From: Verrucomicrobia bacterium LW23
GTDB taxonomy: Bacteria > Verrucomicrobiota > Verrucomicrobiia > Methylacidiphilales > UBA1321
Assembly (NCBI GenBank): GCA_003054695.1
Contig: QAZA01000020.1
Coordinates: forward strand, 1-56,488
Direction of reading: 5' to 3'
DNA length: 56,488 nt
Shown here: positions 47,012 through 55,752 of the stretch, one piece after another
Numbering within the stretch: position 1 is the first letter of the stretch
Layout: each line of letters begins with the position of its first letter
The notes under the pieces: model-generated
The model's input: the letters and a program-made list of their open reading frames with translations, nothing else
Databases searched by the model: none
What the model was told of the DNA's origin: nothing
Position numbers and translations under genes: made by a program

Positions 47012-48333
47012 TGGGTGGCGCCGCGGGAGCCAGCTTTAACCCGCGGGGCGGCAAAGTCCGCGTCATGATCGTGGATGACTCCGCGATCGTGCGCCGCATG
47101 ACGAGCGACCTGCTCGCGTCCGACCCCTGCATCGAGGTTGTCGGCACGGCGATCGACCCCATAACCGCGCGCGACAAACTGCCCAGCCTGCGGCCGGACG
47201 TGCTGGTGCTTGACATTGAGATGCCGCGCATGGACGGCATTACCTTCCTGCGCTCCATGCGCGGGCCTTATCCGCTGCCGGTCGTTATCCTCAGCTCCAT
47301 TACCACGCAGGGCAGCTTTAGCGCCATGGAGGCGCTGGCCGTGGGCGCGTTCGACATCGTGCCCAAGCCGGGCGGGCCCCACAGCGTGGCGGATGTCGGC
47401 TCCGAGCTTATTCGCAAGATAAAGGCCTGCGCCCAAAGCCGCGCGGCGGCCGGGTGCGGCGGCGTGCTGGAGGCCATGATTCCCCACGAAAGCGCCCTGT
47501 TGCGTGGCGTGGGGCGCGCCGCACCCGCGCGGCCTCGTGGCGCCGGCCTCATGTACCGGCCGGTCTCCCTCGCCCAAACGCGCGTTCGCGGCGGGTTGCC
47601 GCGGTCCGAAACAGCTGTGCGCCTGGCGCGAGGCGGCGCGGGCCGGGAGGGCAGCGCGAGTGCAAGCGCCCTGGCGGCCGCCGTGCCTCCGCAAAAGCCG
47701 GCCCTGGCTATCGGGCGGCTGGCCGGCTTTCACCCCCGCCAGGTCATCGTCATCGGCGCCTCCACCGGCGGCACCGAGGCGCTTGCGCGCATTTTACCGG
47801 CGCTGCCGGAGGCGATGCCGCCCATCTGCATTGTGCAGCACATCCCCGCCCACTTTAGCCGCTACTTTGCGGAGCGCCTGAACGACCTGTGCCGCCTGGA
47901 GGTGCGCGAAGCCGTCGACGGCGACGCCGCACTGCCCGGCCGCGTTCTGCTGGCACCCGGCGATTACCACATGCGCCTGGTATGGCAGGAGGCCCACGGG
48001 GGCGAAGCGGCCGGCCTGCGCGTGCGGCTGGACCAAAGCGAACGCGTCTGGCATCAGCGCCCGGCGGTGGATCCCCTGTTTGCCAGCGCCGCCGAGCTGT
48101 GCGAGCGCCGCACCCTGGGCGTCGTTCTCACCGGCATGGGCACCGACGGCGCCGAAGGCCTGAAAGCCATCCACGAGGCGCGCGGCCAGACGGTTGCGCA
48201 AAACGAGGCCTCCTGCGTCGTCTTCGGCATGCCCCGCGCCGCCATCGCCCTCGGCGCCGCCGACCACGTCCTCGACATCATGGCAATCGCCCCGTTTATG
48301 GAGCAACGCGTGCGCGCCCTGCTGCCCGGGTAG
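47011..48333 (+). CDS. cheB: Chemotaxis methylesterase/response regulator CheB
   Basis: 440 residues. A receiver domain with phospho-acceptor D68 (VLVLDIEMPRMDG) is joined by a long Ala/Arg/Gly-rich linker (~145-240) to the methylesterase domain. The triad is Ser251 (GASTGGT), His277 (QHIP) and Asp379 (GMGTDGAEG). It demethylates or deamidates chemoreceptors. The linker is longer than in E. coli. It is coupled to cheD by TGATG. ATG 47011 is used; the open frame further upstream overlaps cheD. Confidence 0.95.
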   Translation: MGGAAGASFNPRGGKVRVMIVDDSAIVRRMTSDLLASDPCIEVVGTAIDPITARDKLPSLRPDVLVLDIEMPRMDGITFLRSMRGPYPLPVVILSSITTQGSFSAMEALAVGAFDIVPKPGGPHSVADVGSELIRKIKACAQSRAAAGCGGVLEAMIPHESALLRGVGRAAPARPRGAGLMYRPVSLAQTRVRGGLPRSETAVRLARGGAGREGSASASALAAAVPPQKPALAIGRLAGFHPRQVIVIGASTGGTEALARILPALPEAMPPICIVQHIPAHFSRYFAERLNDLCRLEVREAVDGDAALPGRVLLAPGDYHMRLVWQEAHGGEAAGLRVRLDQSERVWHQRPAVDPLFASAAELCERRTLGVVLTGMGTDGAEGLKAIHEARGQTVAQNEASCVVFGMPRAAIALGAADHVLDIMAIAPFMEQRVRALLPG

Positions 48334-48892
48334 GGAAGTGGCGAGGCTGTCGACATTTGGATATTTCTCTCCTTCGCGAACTCTGCGTCCTTCGCGTCTT
48401 TGCGCGATACAGCTACCCGGCGTGCCAATACACCGTCGTGCTGCACTACATCAAATCTCATCCCCTCTTTCTCCGCCATCCGCGGTTACTCTTCCCCCCC
48501 CCCCTGGCGCTAAAAGGAAAATGTTGCCAATGACATTTTGTGATGGCGCGATGGCAAATATGCGGCAGAGTGGAGGAAGAGGGGCGATAAGAGGGGCGAT
48601 GTTTGCCGCAACAAACGGCTGGCCACCTTGTTTACATCCAAGCGATAGAAATCAAAAAGATAAAGACGATCAACTTTTCTTCCCTTCCAGTTCCCCCCTT
48701 AATCCCCCATCCCTCTGTGGTCACAAATCTTCCTCCGCAATTCCCCAACTGTAAAGAGGCGGGGAGATTCACCACCAAGGCACAAAGACACGAAGGGGGG
48801 AGGAGACGGAAGAAACCTCATGACACTTCAAGGTCGTTGCCGTAAGAGTTGTAATTTCCTTTATCTCCCCCCAGGATGTCTATATCACGTTT
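48334..48892. other. Intergenic region with several repeat phrases
   Basis: About 560 bases between cheB and cheR. It contains GAGGCTGTCGACATTT (48343-48358, same as 225-240) and a 'ctccttcgcgaactctgcg' type phrase near 48370. CACCAAGGCACAAAGACACG lies near 48773-48792, a member of the dispersed phrase family seen also at 14624 and 41557. No gene or terminator is clear. cheR probably has its own promoter. Confidence 0.45.
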
Positions 48893-50017
48893 ATGGCGAA
48901 ACACGGTCCATCGCAACCGTTTACGCGTAACCCCGCCCCCAGTCTGGAGCCGGGAGTGAGCGACGCGATGCCGCCGTCGCCCGCCGCCGGGGATGCGGCC
49001 CCGGGTGTCCCGCCGCAGCACCCGCGCCCCCGCATCATCAGCAGCGGCCACGAGCAGCCGGGCACGTCACGCCTGCCCTCCGGCGTCGCCGCGCATCTTA
49101 CGGAGTCTCAACGCCTTAGCGCGGAGGAGCCGCTGAGTGACGCGGATTACAACTACCTCAGCCGCCTGGTTTACGAGCTCAGCCGCATTCACCTGGGCCC
49201 CAACCGCAAGGAGCTGGTGGCCGCCCGCGTGCGCAAGCGCCTGCGCCACCTGCGGCTGACGAGCTACGCCGACTACCGGGCCTACCTGCAAAGCGGCCAC
49301 GCGGAGACGGAGTGCCAGGAGCTGATCGACGTGGTCTCCACCAATTTCACCAGCTTCATGCGCGAGCCGCGCCACTTCACCTTTTTGCGCGAAACCATTC
49401 TGCCCGACTGGCTTGCCGCGCACACGCGCCAAGCCGGCTCCGCCCTCAACCCGCCCGGCTTCCGTGCCTGGAGCGCCGCCTGCGCTACGGGGGAGGAGAC
49501 CTACTCGATGGCGGTAGCGATGTCCGAAGTCTTCCGCAACGTCCCGCACATCCCCTGGCATGTGGAGGCGTCGGACATTTCCTCGCGCGTGCTGCGCTGG
49601 GCGCGCCGCGGCATTTACGAGGAAAACCGCCTCGACGTCGTTCCGCGCGAATGGGTTCAGCGCCACTTTGAGTACGGCGTCAACGGCTGGGCCGGCCACC
49701 TGCGCGTCTGCCCGCACCTGCGCTCACGCGTCACGTTTCATCACCACAACCTGCTGCACCCGCCCTACCCGGTCTCCGGCAGCTTCGACGTGATTTTTTG
49801 CCGCAACGTGATGATCTACTTCGACACCGCCACGCAAACCGAGCTGGTGCGCCTCCTCACCTCGCACCTCAACCCCGGCGGCTGGTTCATTACCGGCCAC
49901 GCCGAAACCCTCATGGCCATCGACCACGGCCTGGAGCGAGTGGAGCCGAGCGTTTACCGCAAACCCTTTGCACCGGGGATGCAGCCGGCGGCTGCGGTAC
50001 GTGGGCGGAAGGTCTAG
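48893..50017 (+). CDS. cheR: Chemotaxis protein methyltransferase CheR
   Basis: 374 residues. After a disordered Pro-rich N-terminus (~80 residues) comes the CheR N-domain (LSDADYNYLSRLVYELSRIHL...KELVAARVRKRLRHL). The SAM-binding methyltransferase domain follows, with FRAWSAACATGEETYSMAV and FDVIFCRNVMIYFD. It methylates receptor glutamates. It is 560 bases after cheB on the same strand. Confidence 0.9.
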   Translation: MAKHGPSQPFTRNPAPSLEPGVSDAMPPSPAAGDAAPGVPPQHPRPRIISSGHEQPGTSRLPSGVAAHLTESQRLSAEEPLSDADYNYLSRLVYELSRIHLGPNRKELVAARVRKRLRHLRLTSYADYRAYLQSGHAETECQELIDVVSTNFTSFMREPRHFTFLRETILPDWLAAHTRQAGSALNPPGFRAWSAACATGEETYSMAVAMSEVFRNVPHIPWHVEASDISSRVLRWARRGIYEENRLDVVPREWVQRHFEYGVNGWAGHLRVCPHLRSRVTFHHHNLLHPPYPVSGSFDVIFCRNVMIYFDTATQTELVRLLTSHLNPGGWFITGHAETLMAIDHGLERVEPSVYRKPFAPGMQPAAAVRGRKV

Positions 50018-50085
50018 GAGCTCCCCTTCCGGGGCAATGTGTTGAAAGCTCAACTTTTTTGTGGGAAAGCAGTATGCTTTAGCCT

Positions 50086-50325
50086 ATGAAATCGCAGAGC
50101 GGGCTACCCGGCATAAGCAGCATTATTTGGGTGGATCCTGACCGCCCGAGCGGGGAACCCTGCTTCTACGGCACCCGTGTCCCTGTCCAAACGTTGCTGG
50201 ATAATCTGGAAGACGGGTGCACAATCGATGAATTTCTGGAAGGATTTCCCTCAGTCTCACGGGAGCAAGTCATTGCATTTCTGGAGCTTGGAAAGAATGA
50301 GTTACTCAAGTGCGTATCCTGTTAG
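50086..50325 (+). CDS. DUF433 antitoxin
   Basis: 79 residues. The family pattern is GEPCFYGTRVPVQTLLDNLEDGCTIDEFLEGFPSVSREQVIAFLELGK, a small helix-turn-helix. It overlaps the following DUF5615 gene by 16 bases and should be its antitoxin. Confidence 0.85.
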   Translation: MKSQSGLPGISSIIWVDPDRPSGEPCFYGTRVPVQTLLDNLEDGCTIDEFLEGFPSVSREQVIAFLELGKNELLKCVSC

Positions 50326-50624
50326 AATGCGTTCACGCAGGCCTAAGGCGAGCTTTGCCAGGGCATGATATTATGACCGTTCAGCGCGCGGGCTGGAGTG
50401 GCATAAAGAACGGAAAGTTGCTTGCACTTATTGCCGGCAGTTTCGACGTTTTCATTACGATCGACAGAAACATGACATATCAGCAACGGATGGAGAATCT
50501 TCCCTTTGCGGTAATTCTCATCCAAGTCAGCAGCATTTCTCTGGGATCATATGCTCCCCATTTTGAGGCGCTTAGGCTGGCCGTGGCAAATTCATCCCCT
50601 GGCGCCGTTGTTACGATTGGTTAG
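50310..50624 (+). CDS. PIN-like toxin, DUF5615 family, with altered first motif
   Basis: 104 residues from GTG 50310. GHDIMTVQRAGWSG, NGKLLALIAGSFDVFITIDRN and TYQQ match DUF5615 proteins. The usual N-terminal LLDECV reads RILLECV here, so the first active-site Asp seems to be missing by one codon. It may be a weakened toxin. It is coupled to the DUF433 antitoxin. Confidence 0.75.
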   Translation: MRILLECVHAGLRRALPGHDIMTVQRAGWSGIKNGKLLALIAGSFDVFITIDRNMTYQQRMENLPFAVILIQVSSISLGSYAPHFEALRLAVANSSPGAVVTIG

Positions 50625-50679
50625 ATAGGGATCTGTCTCCGCACTCGCCAAGCGGCGGAAAACCCCTTAAAGTAGTAGC

Positions 50680-51327
50680 ATCGCTAATTCTCCATCCACA
50701 ACTCCCGACTCAGCTTCCGCCCCGAACTCCCCGGCGGCCCACCCCGTCACCATCGTCACCTCCCGCCGCGTTAAGCCGGGGCGCGAGGCGGAGTACGAGG
50801 AGTGGGTGCGTGGCATCAGCGAGGAGGCGATGCGCTTCCCCGGCTCGCTGGGCATCCGCATTTTGCGCCCGCCCGGCAACCCCGGCGCCGCGCACGAGGC
50901 CGTCTTTTTCTTTACAACGCGCGAGCACCTGGCCGCCTGGGAGGCCTCCCCCGAGCGCCAGGCCTGGCTGCGCAAAGCGGAGCCCTTTACCGAGGGCGAG
51001 CCCGACTTCCGCATCTCCACCGGCCTGGAGTTCTTCTTCATCCCGCCCGAAGCCGGCGCCACGCTCAGCGCCACCGGCACCGTCGGCGGCCCCGGCCCCA
51101 CACCGGCCCGCCCGCCCGCGTGGAAGCAGGCCTGTGTCGTCATGCTCGCCGTCTACCCGTGCACCCTCGTCGCTTCCCTCATTCTACACCCGGTTGTGCA
51201 CAACTGGCCCTACTGGCTGGCCACCTTTGCCCGCAGCGGCACCGTGGTGCTGATGATGACCTACGGCGTGCTGCCCTGCCTTACCCGGCTGCTCTCGCCC
51301 TGGCTTTACGGGCCGCGCAAAGTGTGA
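50680..51327 (+). CDS. ABM-domain membrane protein (antibiotic biosynthesis monooxygenase-like), start unclear
   Basis: The conserved ABM sheet begins at VTIVTSRRVKPGREAEYEEW (from about 50750), upstream of the first ordinary start (GTG 50806). The frame is open back to a TAA at 50668-50670, with no ATG, GTG or TTG until 50806. I give ATC 50680 as the first possible rare start. After the ABM domain come two hydrophobic helices (ACVVMLAVYPCTLVASLILH and GTVVLMMTYGVLPCLTRLLS). Proteins of this build are widespread and of unknown function. The 5' end may have been damaged. Confidence 0.6.
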   Translation: MANSPSTTPDSASAPNSPAAHPVTIVTSRRVKPGREAEYEEWVRGISEEAMRFPGSLGIRILRPPGNPGAAHEAVFFFTTREHLAAWEASPERQAWLRKAEPFTEGEPDFRISTGLEFFFIPPEAGATLSATGTVGGPGPTPARPPAWKQACVVMLAVYPCTLVASLILHPVVHNWPYWLATFARSGTVVLMMTYGVLPCLTRLLSPWLYGPRKV

Positions 51328-51370
51328 GACACTTGACCTGCCGCGGCAACTGACCCCCCTCTTTACAACC

Positions 51371-52207
51371 ATGCGCATTCCCTCCGCCGCAACCGCCCCG
51401 GCCACCATCCTGTCCTACGGGCTGATGCTGTGGATCAGCCTCGTCGCCACCCCCGCTCCCGCGCCCGCGCAGTCCCCCTTTGCGGAGCCCCCACCCGCGC
51501 CCGCCGGCACCACCAACGCCCCTGGCGCCGCGCCGCGCCCCAAAGTGGAGGAAATCTCGCCCGGCGTTTTCAGCTTTGGCGATATCCGCTTCTCCAAACG
51601 CCAGGGCTGGATTGAGGTGCCCTGCAAAGTGGAGAAGCACGACCTGCCCCTGGAGTACGTCCTTGTCGGCCCCGGCGGCAAAAAGCACGAGACGCTGCTC
51701 TCCACCCACGTCGACGCCACACTTTTCCACGCCGTTATGCTCCTGCTCGGCGTCAAAAACTCCCTGCAAGGCGCCGATGGCTTTGCCAAACCGCCCGAGC
51801 GCCTGGACGCCAAATACCTCGCCACCGCCCCGCGCCTGCCCGGCGTGCGCGTGCGCCTGGAGGTACGCTGGGAACCCGCCGACGCCCCCGGCGCCACCCG
51901 CACCGCCCCCATTGCCGACTGGCTGTTGCGCACCGACCCCGAAGCGACGGCGGCGCCTCAGGTGTGGACCTACACGGGCTCGCTGTTTATCGAGGGCGTA
52001 TTTATGGCGCGGCTGGAGCAAAGCTACGTGGCGATTATTACCGACCCCTCCGCTCTCATCAACAACCCCGGCGACGGCCGCGACAAAGACCGCGTATGGC
52101 GCCCCAACCCCGCCAACGTACCCGCTGCGGGAACCACCGTGCGTCTGCACATCGCGCTGGACGAAGCCGCCCCCGCGGTGCCAGCATCGCAGCCGCAGCC
52201 CCGCTGA
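51371..52207 (+). CDS. Secreted protein with YdjY-like domain
   Basis: 278 residues. A signal-like N-terminus (LMLWISLVATPAPAPAQ) and a Pro-rich linker precede the YdjY-like domain: ISPGVFSFGDIRFSKRQGWIEVPCKV, LEYVLVGPGGKKHETLLST, TLFHAVMLLLGVK. The E. coli relative YdjY is uncharacterised. A prenyltransferase-like repeat gene follows after 28 bases, probably an operon. Confidence 0.75.
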   Translation: MRIPSAATAPATILSYGLMLWISLVATPAPAPAQSPFAEPPPAPAGTTNAPGAAPRPKVEEISPGVFSFGDIRFSKRQGWIEVPCKVEKHDLPLEYVLVGPGGKKHETLLSTHVDATLFHAVMLLLGVKNSLQGADGFAKPPERLDAKYLATAPRLPGVRVRLEVRWEPADAPGATRTAPIADWLLRTDPEATAAPQVWTYTGSLFIEGVFMARLEQSYVAIITDPSALINNPGDGRDKDRVWRPNPANVPAAGTTVRLHIALDEAAPAVPASQPQPR

Positions 52208-52235
52208 CGCCTCCGTTCCGTCATCCCCCCCTGCC

Positions 52236-53534
52236 ATGAAAAACATGCCTTGCCGCGGCCGTTTCGGTCGCACCCGCTTCCCGCGCGGAATCTTCCTCGT
52301 TGCCGCCGCCGCCCTCGCGTCCATTCTCCTTGGTGTCGCGTTACCCGTTGCCCCCCAGCTACTTGCGGAGCCGGAAGCTCCCGCGCCCGCCTCCACCAAC
52401 ATCCCCGGCACCGGCACGCTTCCGCCCCTCAGCGCACAACCCGGCAGCACCAAATCGGTGGAGAATCCCTCGCTTAAGGAGGAAATTCGCCTGGCCATTG
52501 AGCGCGGCCATAAATTCCTGACCGACAAACAGGACCCGGCCGGCTGGTGGAGCACCAAAGATTACCCCGCCATTACCGCCCTCATCCTGCAGGGCTACCT
52601 GTACGAGCCCACCAACACGCTCCGGAAAAATCCGCCCGCGCACGTGGTAAAAGGCTATGAGTATATCATGTCGTGCGTAAAGCCGGACGGCGGTATTTAT
52701 ATGGAGCGACTGGGTAACTACAATACCGCCATCTCCCTGTGCGCTCTGGTAGCTGCAGATGATGCTAAATACAACAGCACCATCCTGCAAGCCCGTAACT
52801 ATATCATTGGCCAGCAATCCCCAAAACAGGTAGCCGGCGCACCGCATGATCCCTGGGCAGGCGGTGTAGGATACGGAAGCCATGGCAATCACTCCGATCT
52901 CTCCAACACAACATTTGCGCTGGAAGCTTTATATAGATCCCGCTACGTACTAAAGGCCCAGGAAAAGGCGGCAGCAAAAGAGCTGGATTATGAATCTGCC
53001 ATCGACTTTCTGCAACGCTGCCAGAATCTCGAAAAGTACAACAAAGAGCCCTGGGCCAGCGATGATCCCGTCAACAAAGGCGGCTTTACCTACAGCCCCG
53101 TAGAAAGCAAAGCCGGAGAAATGGAAGTAGGCCCCGCAAAGAAAGGCCTGCGCTCCTACGGCAGTATGACATATGCCGGCCTGATGAGCTATCTCCACGC
53201 CGATATGAAGAAAGACGACCCTCGTGTCGTAAGCGCCGTAGATTGGGTGCGTCGTAACTACACATTCAAGGAAAATCCAAACGTAGGACAACAAGGCCTC
53301 TACTACTATTACTTCACCGTGGCCAAAGCCCTCTCTATCCTGGATGTAGATACACTTGAGCTCCCCGACGGCACCAAAGCCAACTGGCGGCACGACCTCG
53401 CCAAGGAGATCCTCAACAAGCAGAAGGGCGATGGCTCGTGGTCCAACGACACCGGCCGATGGATGGAAAGCAACCCCGTCCTCGTCACCGCCTACGTCAT
53501 CCTCACCCTGGAAATGATAGAACGCCGGCTTTAG
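52236..53534 (+). CDS. Secreted prenyltransferase/squalene-oxidase-repeat-like protein
   Basis: 432 residues, ATG 52236. An N-terminal membrane or signal segment (GIFLVAAAALASILLGVAL) and Pro-rich linker are followed by alpha-toroid repeats: AIERGHKFLTDKQDPAGWW, YIMSCVKPDGGIYMER, YIIGQQSPKQ, FLQRCQNLEK, EILNKQKGDGSWSND, each with a conserved (Q/C)..DGG(W)-type element. Such repeats form terpene-cyclase-like barrels, but the catalytic DxDD motif is not visible, so the role is probably binding or structural. It follows the YdjY-domain gene. Confidence 0.75.
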   Translation: MKNMPCRGRFGRTRFPRGIFLVAAAALASILLGVALPVAPQLLAEPEAPAPASTNIPGTGTLPPLSAQPGSTKSVENPSLKEEIRLAIERGHKFLTDKQDPAGWWSTKDYPAITALILQGYLYEPTNTLRKNPPAHVVKGYEYIMSCVKPDGGIYMERLGNYNTAISLCALVAADDAKYNSTILQARNYIIGQQSPKQVAGAPHDPWAGGVGYGSHGNHSDLSNTTFALEALYRSRYVLKAQEKAAAKELDYESAIDFLQRCQNLEKYNKEPWASDDPVNKGGFTYSPVESKAGEMEVGPAKKGLRSYGSMTYAGLMSYLHADMKKDDPRVVSAVDWVRRNYTFKENPNVGQQGLYYYYFTVAKALSILDVDTLELPDGTKANWRHDLAKEILNKQKGDGSWSNDTGRWMESNPVLVTAYVILTLEMIERRL

Positions 53535-53568
53535 TCGTAAGGCCGCCGCAGCTGTCTCCATTAGCTAC

Positions 53569-55752
53569 ATGTTCAGGATCAGCACCCGCCCTCTCCAGGC
53601 ATCATGCATAAGCTGCAGGGTGCTGATCCTTGCCTTTATCTGCAGCCTCCTCGCCTGCAGCCTGGCGCTGCCCGCCCACGCGCAAACCCGCACCCCCTCC
53701 CGCGCCCCCCGGCCCCAGCCTCCCGTGCCACCCGCCCATGGCACGCCCGGCGACGTCCGCCTCTACCGCGTGGCCCGTACCGACGGCCGCTACGAAATTG
53801 TTGGCGCCTACCCTCTTAGTCCCGAAAGCGTAACGCCTCACAGTCGCATCCGCTATTACAAGTTCTACTATAATAGCGAAGGTCGCCTCATCCGCATTGA
53901 ATCCTACAAAGGCAATGCATTGCATCAGGACGACAAGTACTTTGATGCCGTCCAGATTGTCATTCAAAGATATACACCCCACGCAGGCAATCCCGGAACC
54001 GAGATCCGTTATTTCCTCGACGCCGCCGGCGCCCCCATGCGCAAGGATGACGGCGTTTATGCAGAGCACCTGACGCTGAACGAAAAGGGCCATTGCATAC
54101 GCATCACCAATCTGGATACAAACGGCCAACCCATGCTGGATCATTCCGGCATAGCTCATTACAAACGCACACTGGATGGAGAAGGACGAGTGGTCTCGTC
54201 CCATTTCGAGGATCTCGATGGCAAACGTTGCTTTGACAACAAAGGCCACTACGAAATCCGCCACGCCTATAATGAACAAGGCCAGCGCATCTCCAAAACC
54301 AACACGGGCCCCAACGGAGAAACACAAAATGATACCGATGGTATTGCCATAACGCGCTGGAAGTACGATGCCCAGGGCAACGTTGCTGAAGAAACTTACT
54401 TCGATAAGGATAACCATCCCGCCCAACGCAACAAATACGGACCCCACCGTGTTACCTACACGTATGATAACGCCGGAAATCTCACAGAAGAATCCTGCTA
54501 TAACACAAGCGGAGCCCCCTCAACCGATGAAACGCATAACGCCTCCACAATCATTCATCGCTACGATAAAGACGGCAACCCAACAGAGATATCCTTCCTC
54601 GATACAGAAGGCTTTCTCACGCGAAGTAATGAAACAGGGTACGCCTCCGAGAAACTGACCTATAACGAAAAGGGCGACCTTACCCAGCGTACAACATTAG
54701 AAGAACACGGCCGCCCCGTCCGCGATCCCGCATTAGGCGCCGCCACCCAAAAGCTCTACTACAACGCGGATCGCAGCATCGCCTCCATACAGTACCTCGA
54801 CGAAACCGACCAGCTCACCGAGCTCCCCCTCTACAACGCCGCCATCATCAACTTCGAGTACCTGAAAAACGGCAGCATGCGCACCAGCTTTCTGGACCGC
54901 TACGGCATGCGCTGCGAGCACACCATCTTCGGCTTCTCCATTATGGAGCAGCCCGGCCCCGCCGGCGGCCGCCTCGTCTTCTTCGACGCCCAGGAACGCC
55001 GCGTCAGCTCCCTCCGCGTCTTTCTCCTAAACCCCTACGTGCGAGTGGTTTGCGCCGCGCCGTTTCCCATCCTACGCAACGCCCTCCTCGGCACCTTTCT
55101 CCTCGTCCTCGGCTTCTTCATCTCCGGCCTGTTCACCCTGCGCGACACCCTGCACGCCCTGCGCGGCAAAACGGTACTCCCCTCCAGAATCGAGCGCTGG
55201 CTCGTCGCTGTCGGGACCTTGTGCATCGGCATCGGCTACCTTTTCTGGCTTACCAGCGTGCGATACGTGCACCACGCCGTCGGCGGCGAAGCCCCTGTAG
55301 CTACAAGCACTTACCTCAGCGTGCTCCTCTTCCTCATCCTCTACGCCTATATCATTACACGCCTGCTCCGCAGCATCCACATCCTTAACGTGGAGCGCGA
55401 AAGCCTCCTCCACTGGATCCGCACCTACCTGCGCGCTGCCCAAATCCCCTTTACCGAGCGCGGCGGCCGCTTCCTCCTCCAGCCAGGGTCGTCCGAAATC
55501 CGCGTCGCCTACTTTCCACTCACCCGCCACGCCTTCGTTTTCTACCCCCTTCGCAACAGTCCCAAGGGCTTTGATCCCAACCACTTGCGTCGCCACCTCC
55601 GCCAATGCGTGTGGGAGGCCTACGCCAATGGCCGCTGCTGGTTTGCCGCCTTCGCAAATTTCCTCGCATGCGGCTTCTTCTTCGCCAGCATGCAAACCTC
55701 CAGTTACTTCCTAATCCGTTTACTACGAGGCATTTCTGGCAACTTCGAGTAA
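53569..55752 (+). CDS. Membrane protein with signal peptide and RHS/YD-like repeats
   Basis: 727 residues. A signal peptide (LILAFICSLLACSLALPAHA) and Pro-rich linker are followed by ~9 repeats of about 43 residues (e.g. RYDKDGNPTEISFLDTEGF, TYDNAGNLTEESCYNTSGA, KYDAQGNVAEETYFDKDNH), the YD/RHS-like beta signature. Three membrane helices follow at ~500-610 (LLGTFLLVLGFFISGLF, VGTLCIGIGYLFWLTSV, YLSVLLFLILYAYIITRLL), then a ~120-residue C-terminal domain with a last hydrophobic stretch. RHS repeats joined to membrane helices is not a layout I recognise. The repeat part is less GC-rich than its neighbours. Confidence 0.7.
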   Translation: MFRISTRPLQASCISCRVLILAFICSLLACSLALPAHAQTRTPSRAPRPQPPVPPAHGTPGDVRLYRVARTDGRYEIVGAYPLSPESVTPHSRIRYYKFYYNSEGRLIRIESYKGNALHQDDKYFDAVQIVIQRYTPHAGNPGTEIRYFLDAAGAPMRKDDGVYAEHLTLNEKGHCIRITNLDTNGQPMLDHSGIAHYKRTLDGEGRVVSSHFEDLDGKRCFDNKGHYEIRHAYNEQGQRISKTNTGPNGETQNDTDGIAITRWKYDAQGNVAEETYFDKDNHPAQRNKYGPHRVTYTYDNAGNLTEESCYNTSGAPSTDETHNASTIIHRYDKDGNPTEISFLDTEGFLTRSNETGYASEKLTYNEKGDLTQRTTLEEHGRPVRDPALGAATQKLYYNADRSIASIQYLDETDQLTELPLYNAAIINFEYLKNGSMRTSFLDRYGMRCEHTIFGFSIMEQPGPAGGRLVFFDAQERRVSSLRVFLLNPYVRVVCAAPFPILRNALLGTFLLVLGFFISGLFTLRDTLHALRGKTVLPSRIERWLVAVGTLCIGIGYLFWLTSVRYVHHAVGGEAPVATSTYLSVLLFLILYAYIITRLLRSIHILNVERESLLHWIRTYLRAAQIPFTERGGRFLLQPGSSEIRVAYFPLTRHAFVFYPLRNSPKGFDPNHLRRHLRQCVWEAYANGRCWFAAFANFLACGFFFASMQTSSYFLIRLLRGISGNFE

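Noticed and set aside
51480-52235. Upstream extension of the prenyltransferase-like gene in the YdjY gene's DNA
   Set aside because: This part overlaps the YdjY-domain gene in another frame and reads as Pro/Ala/Ser/Arg-rich shadow sequence; ATG 52236 starts the real protein.
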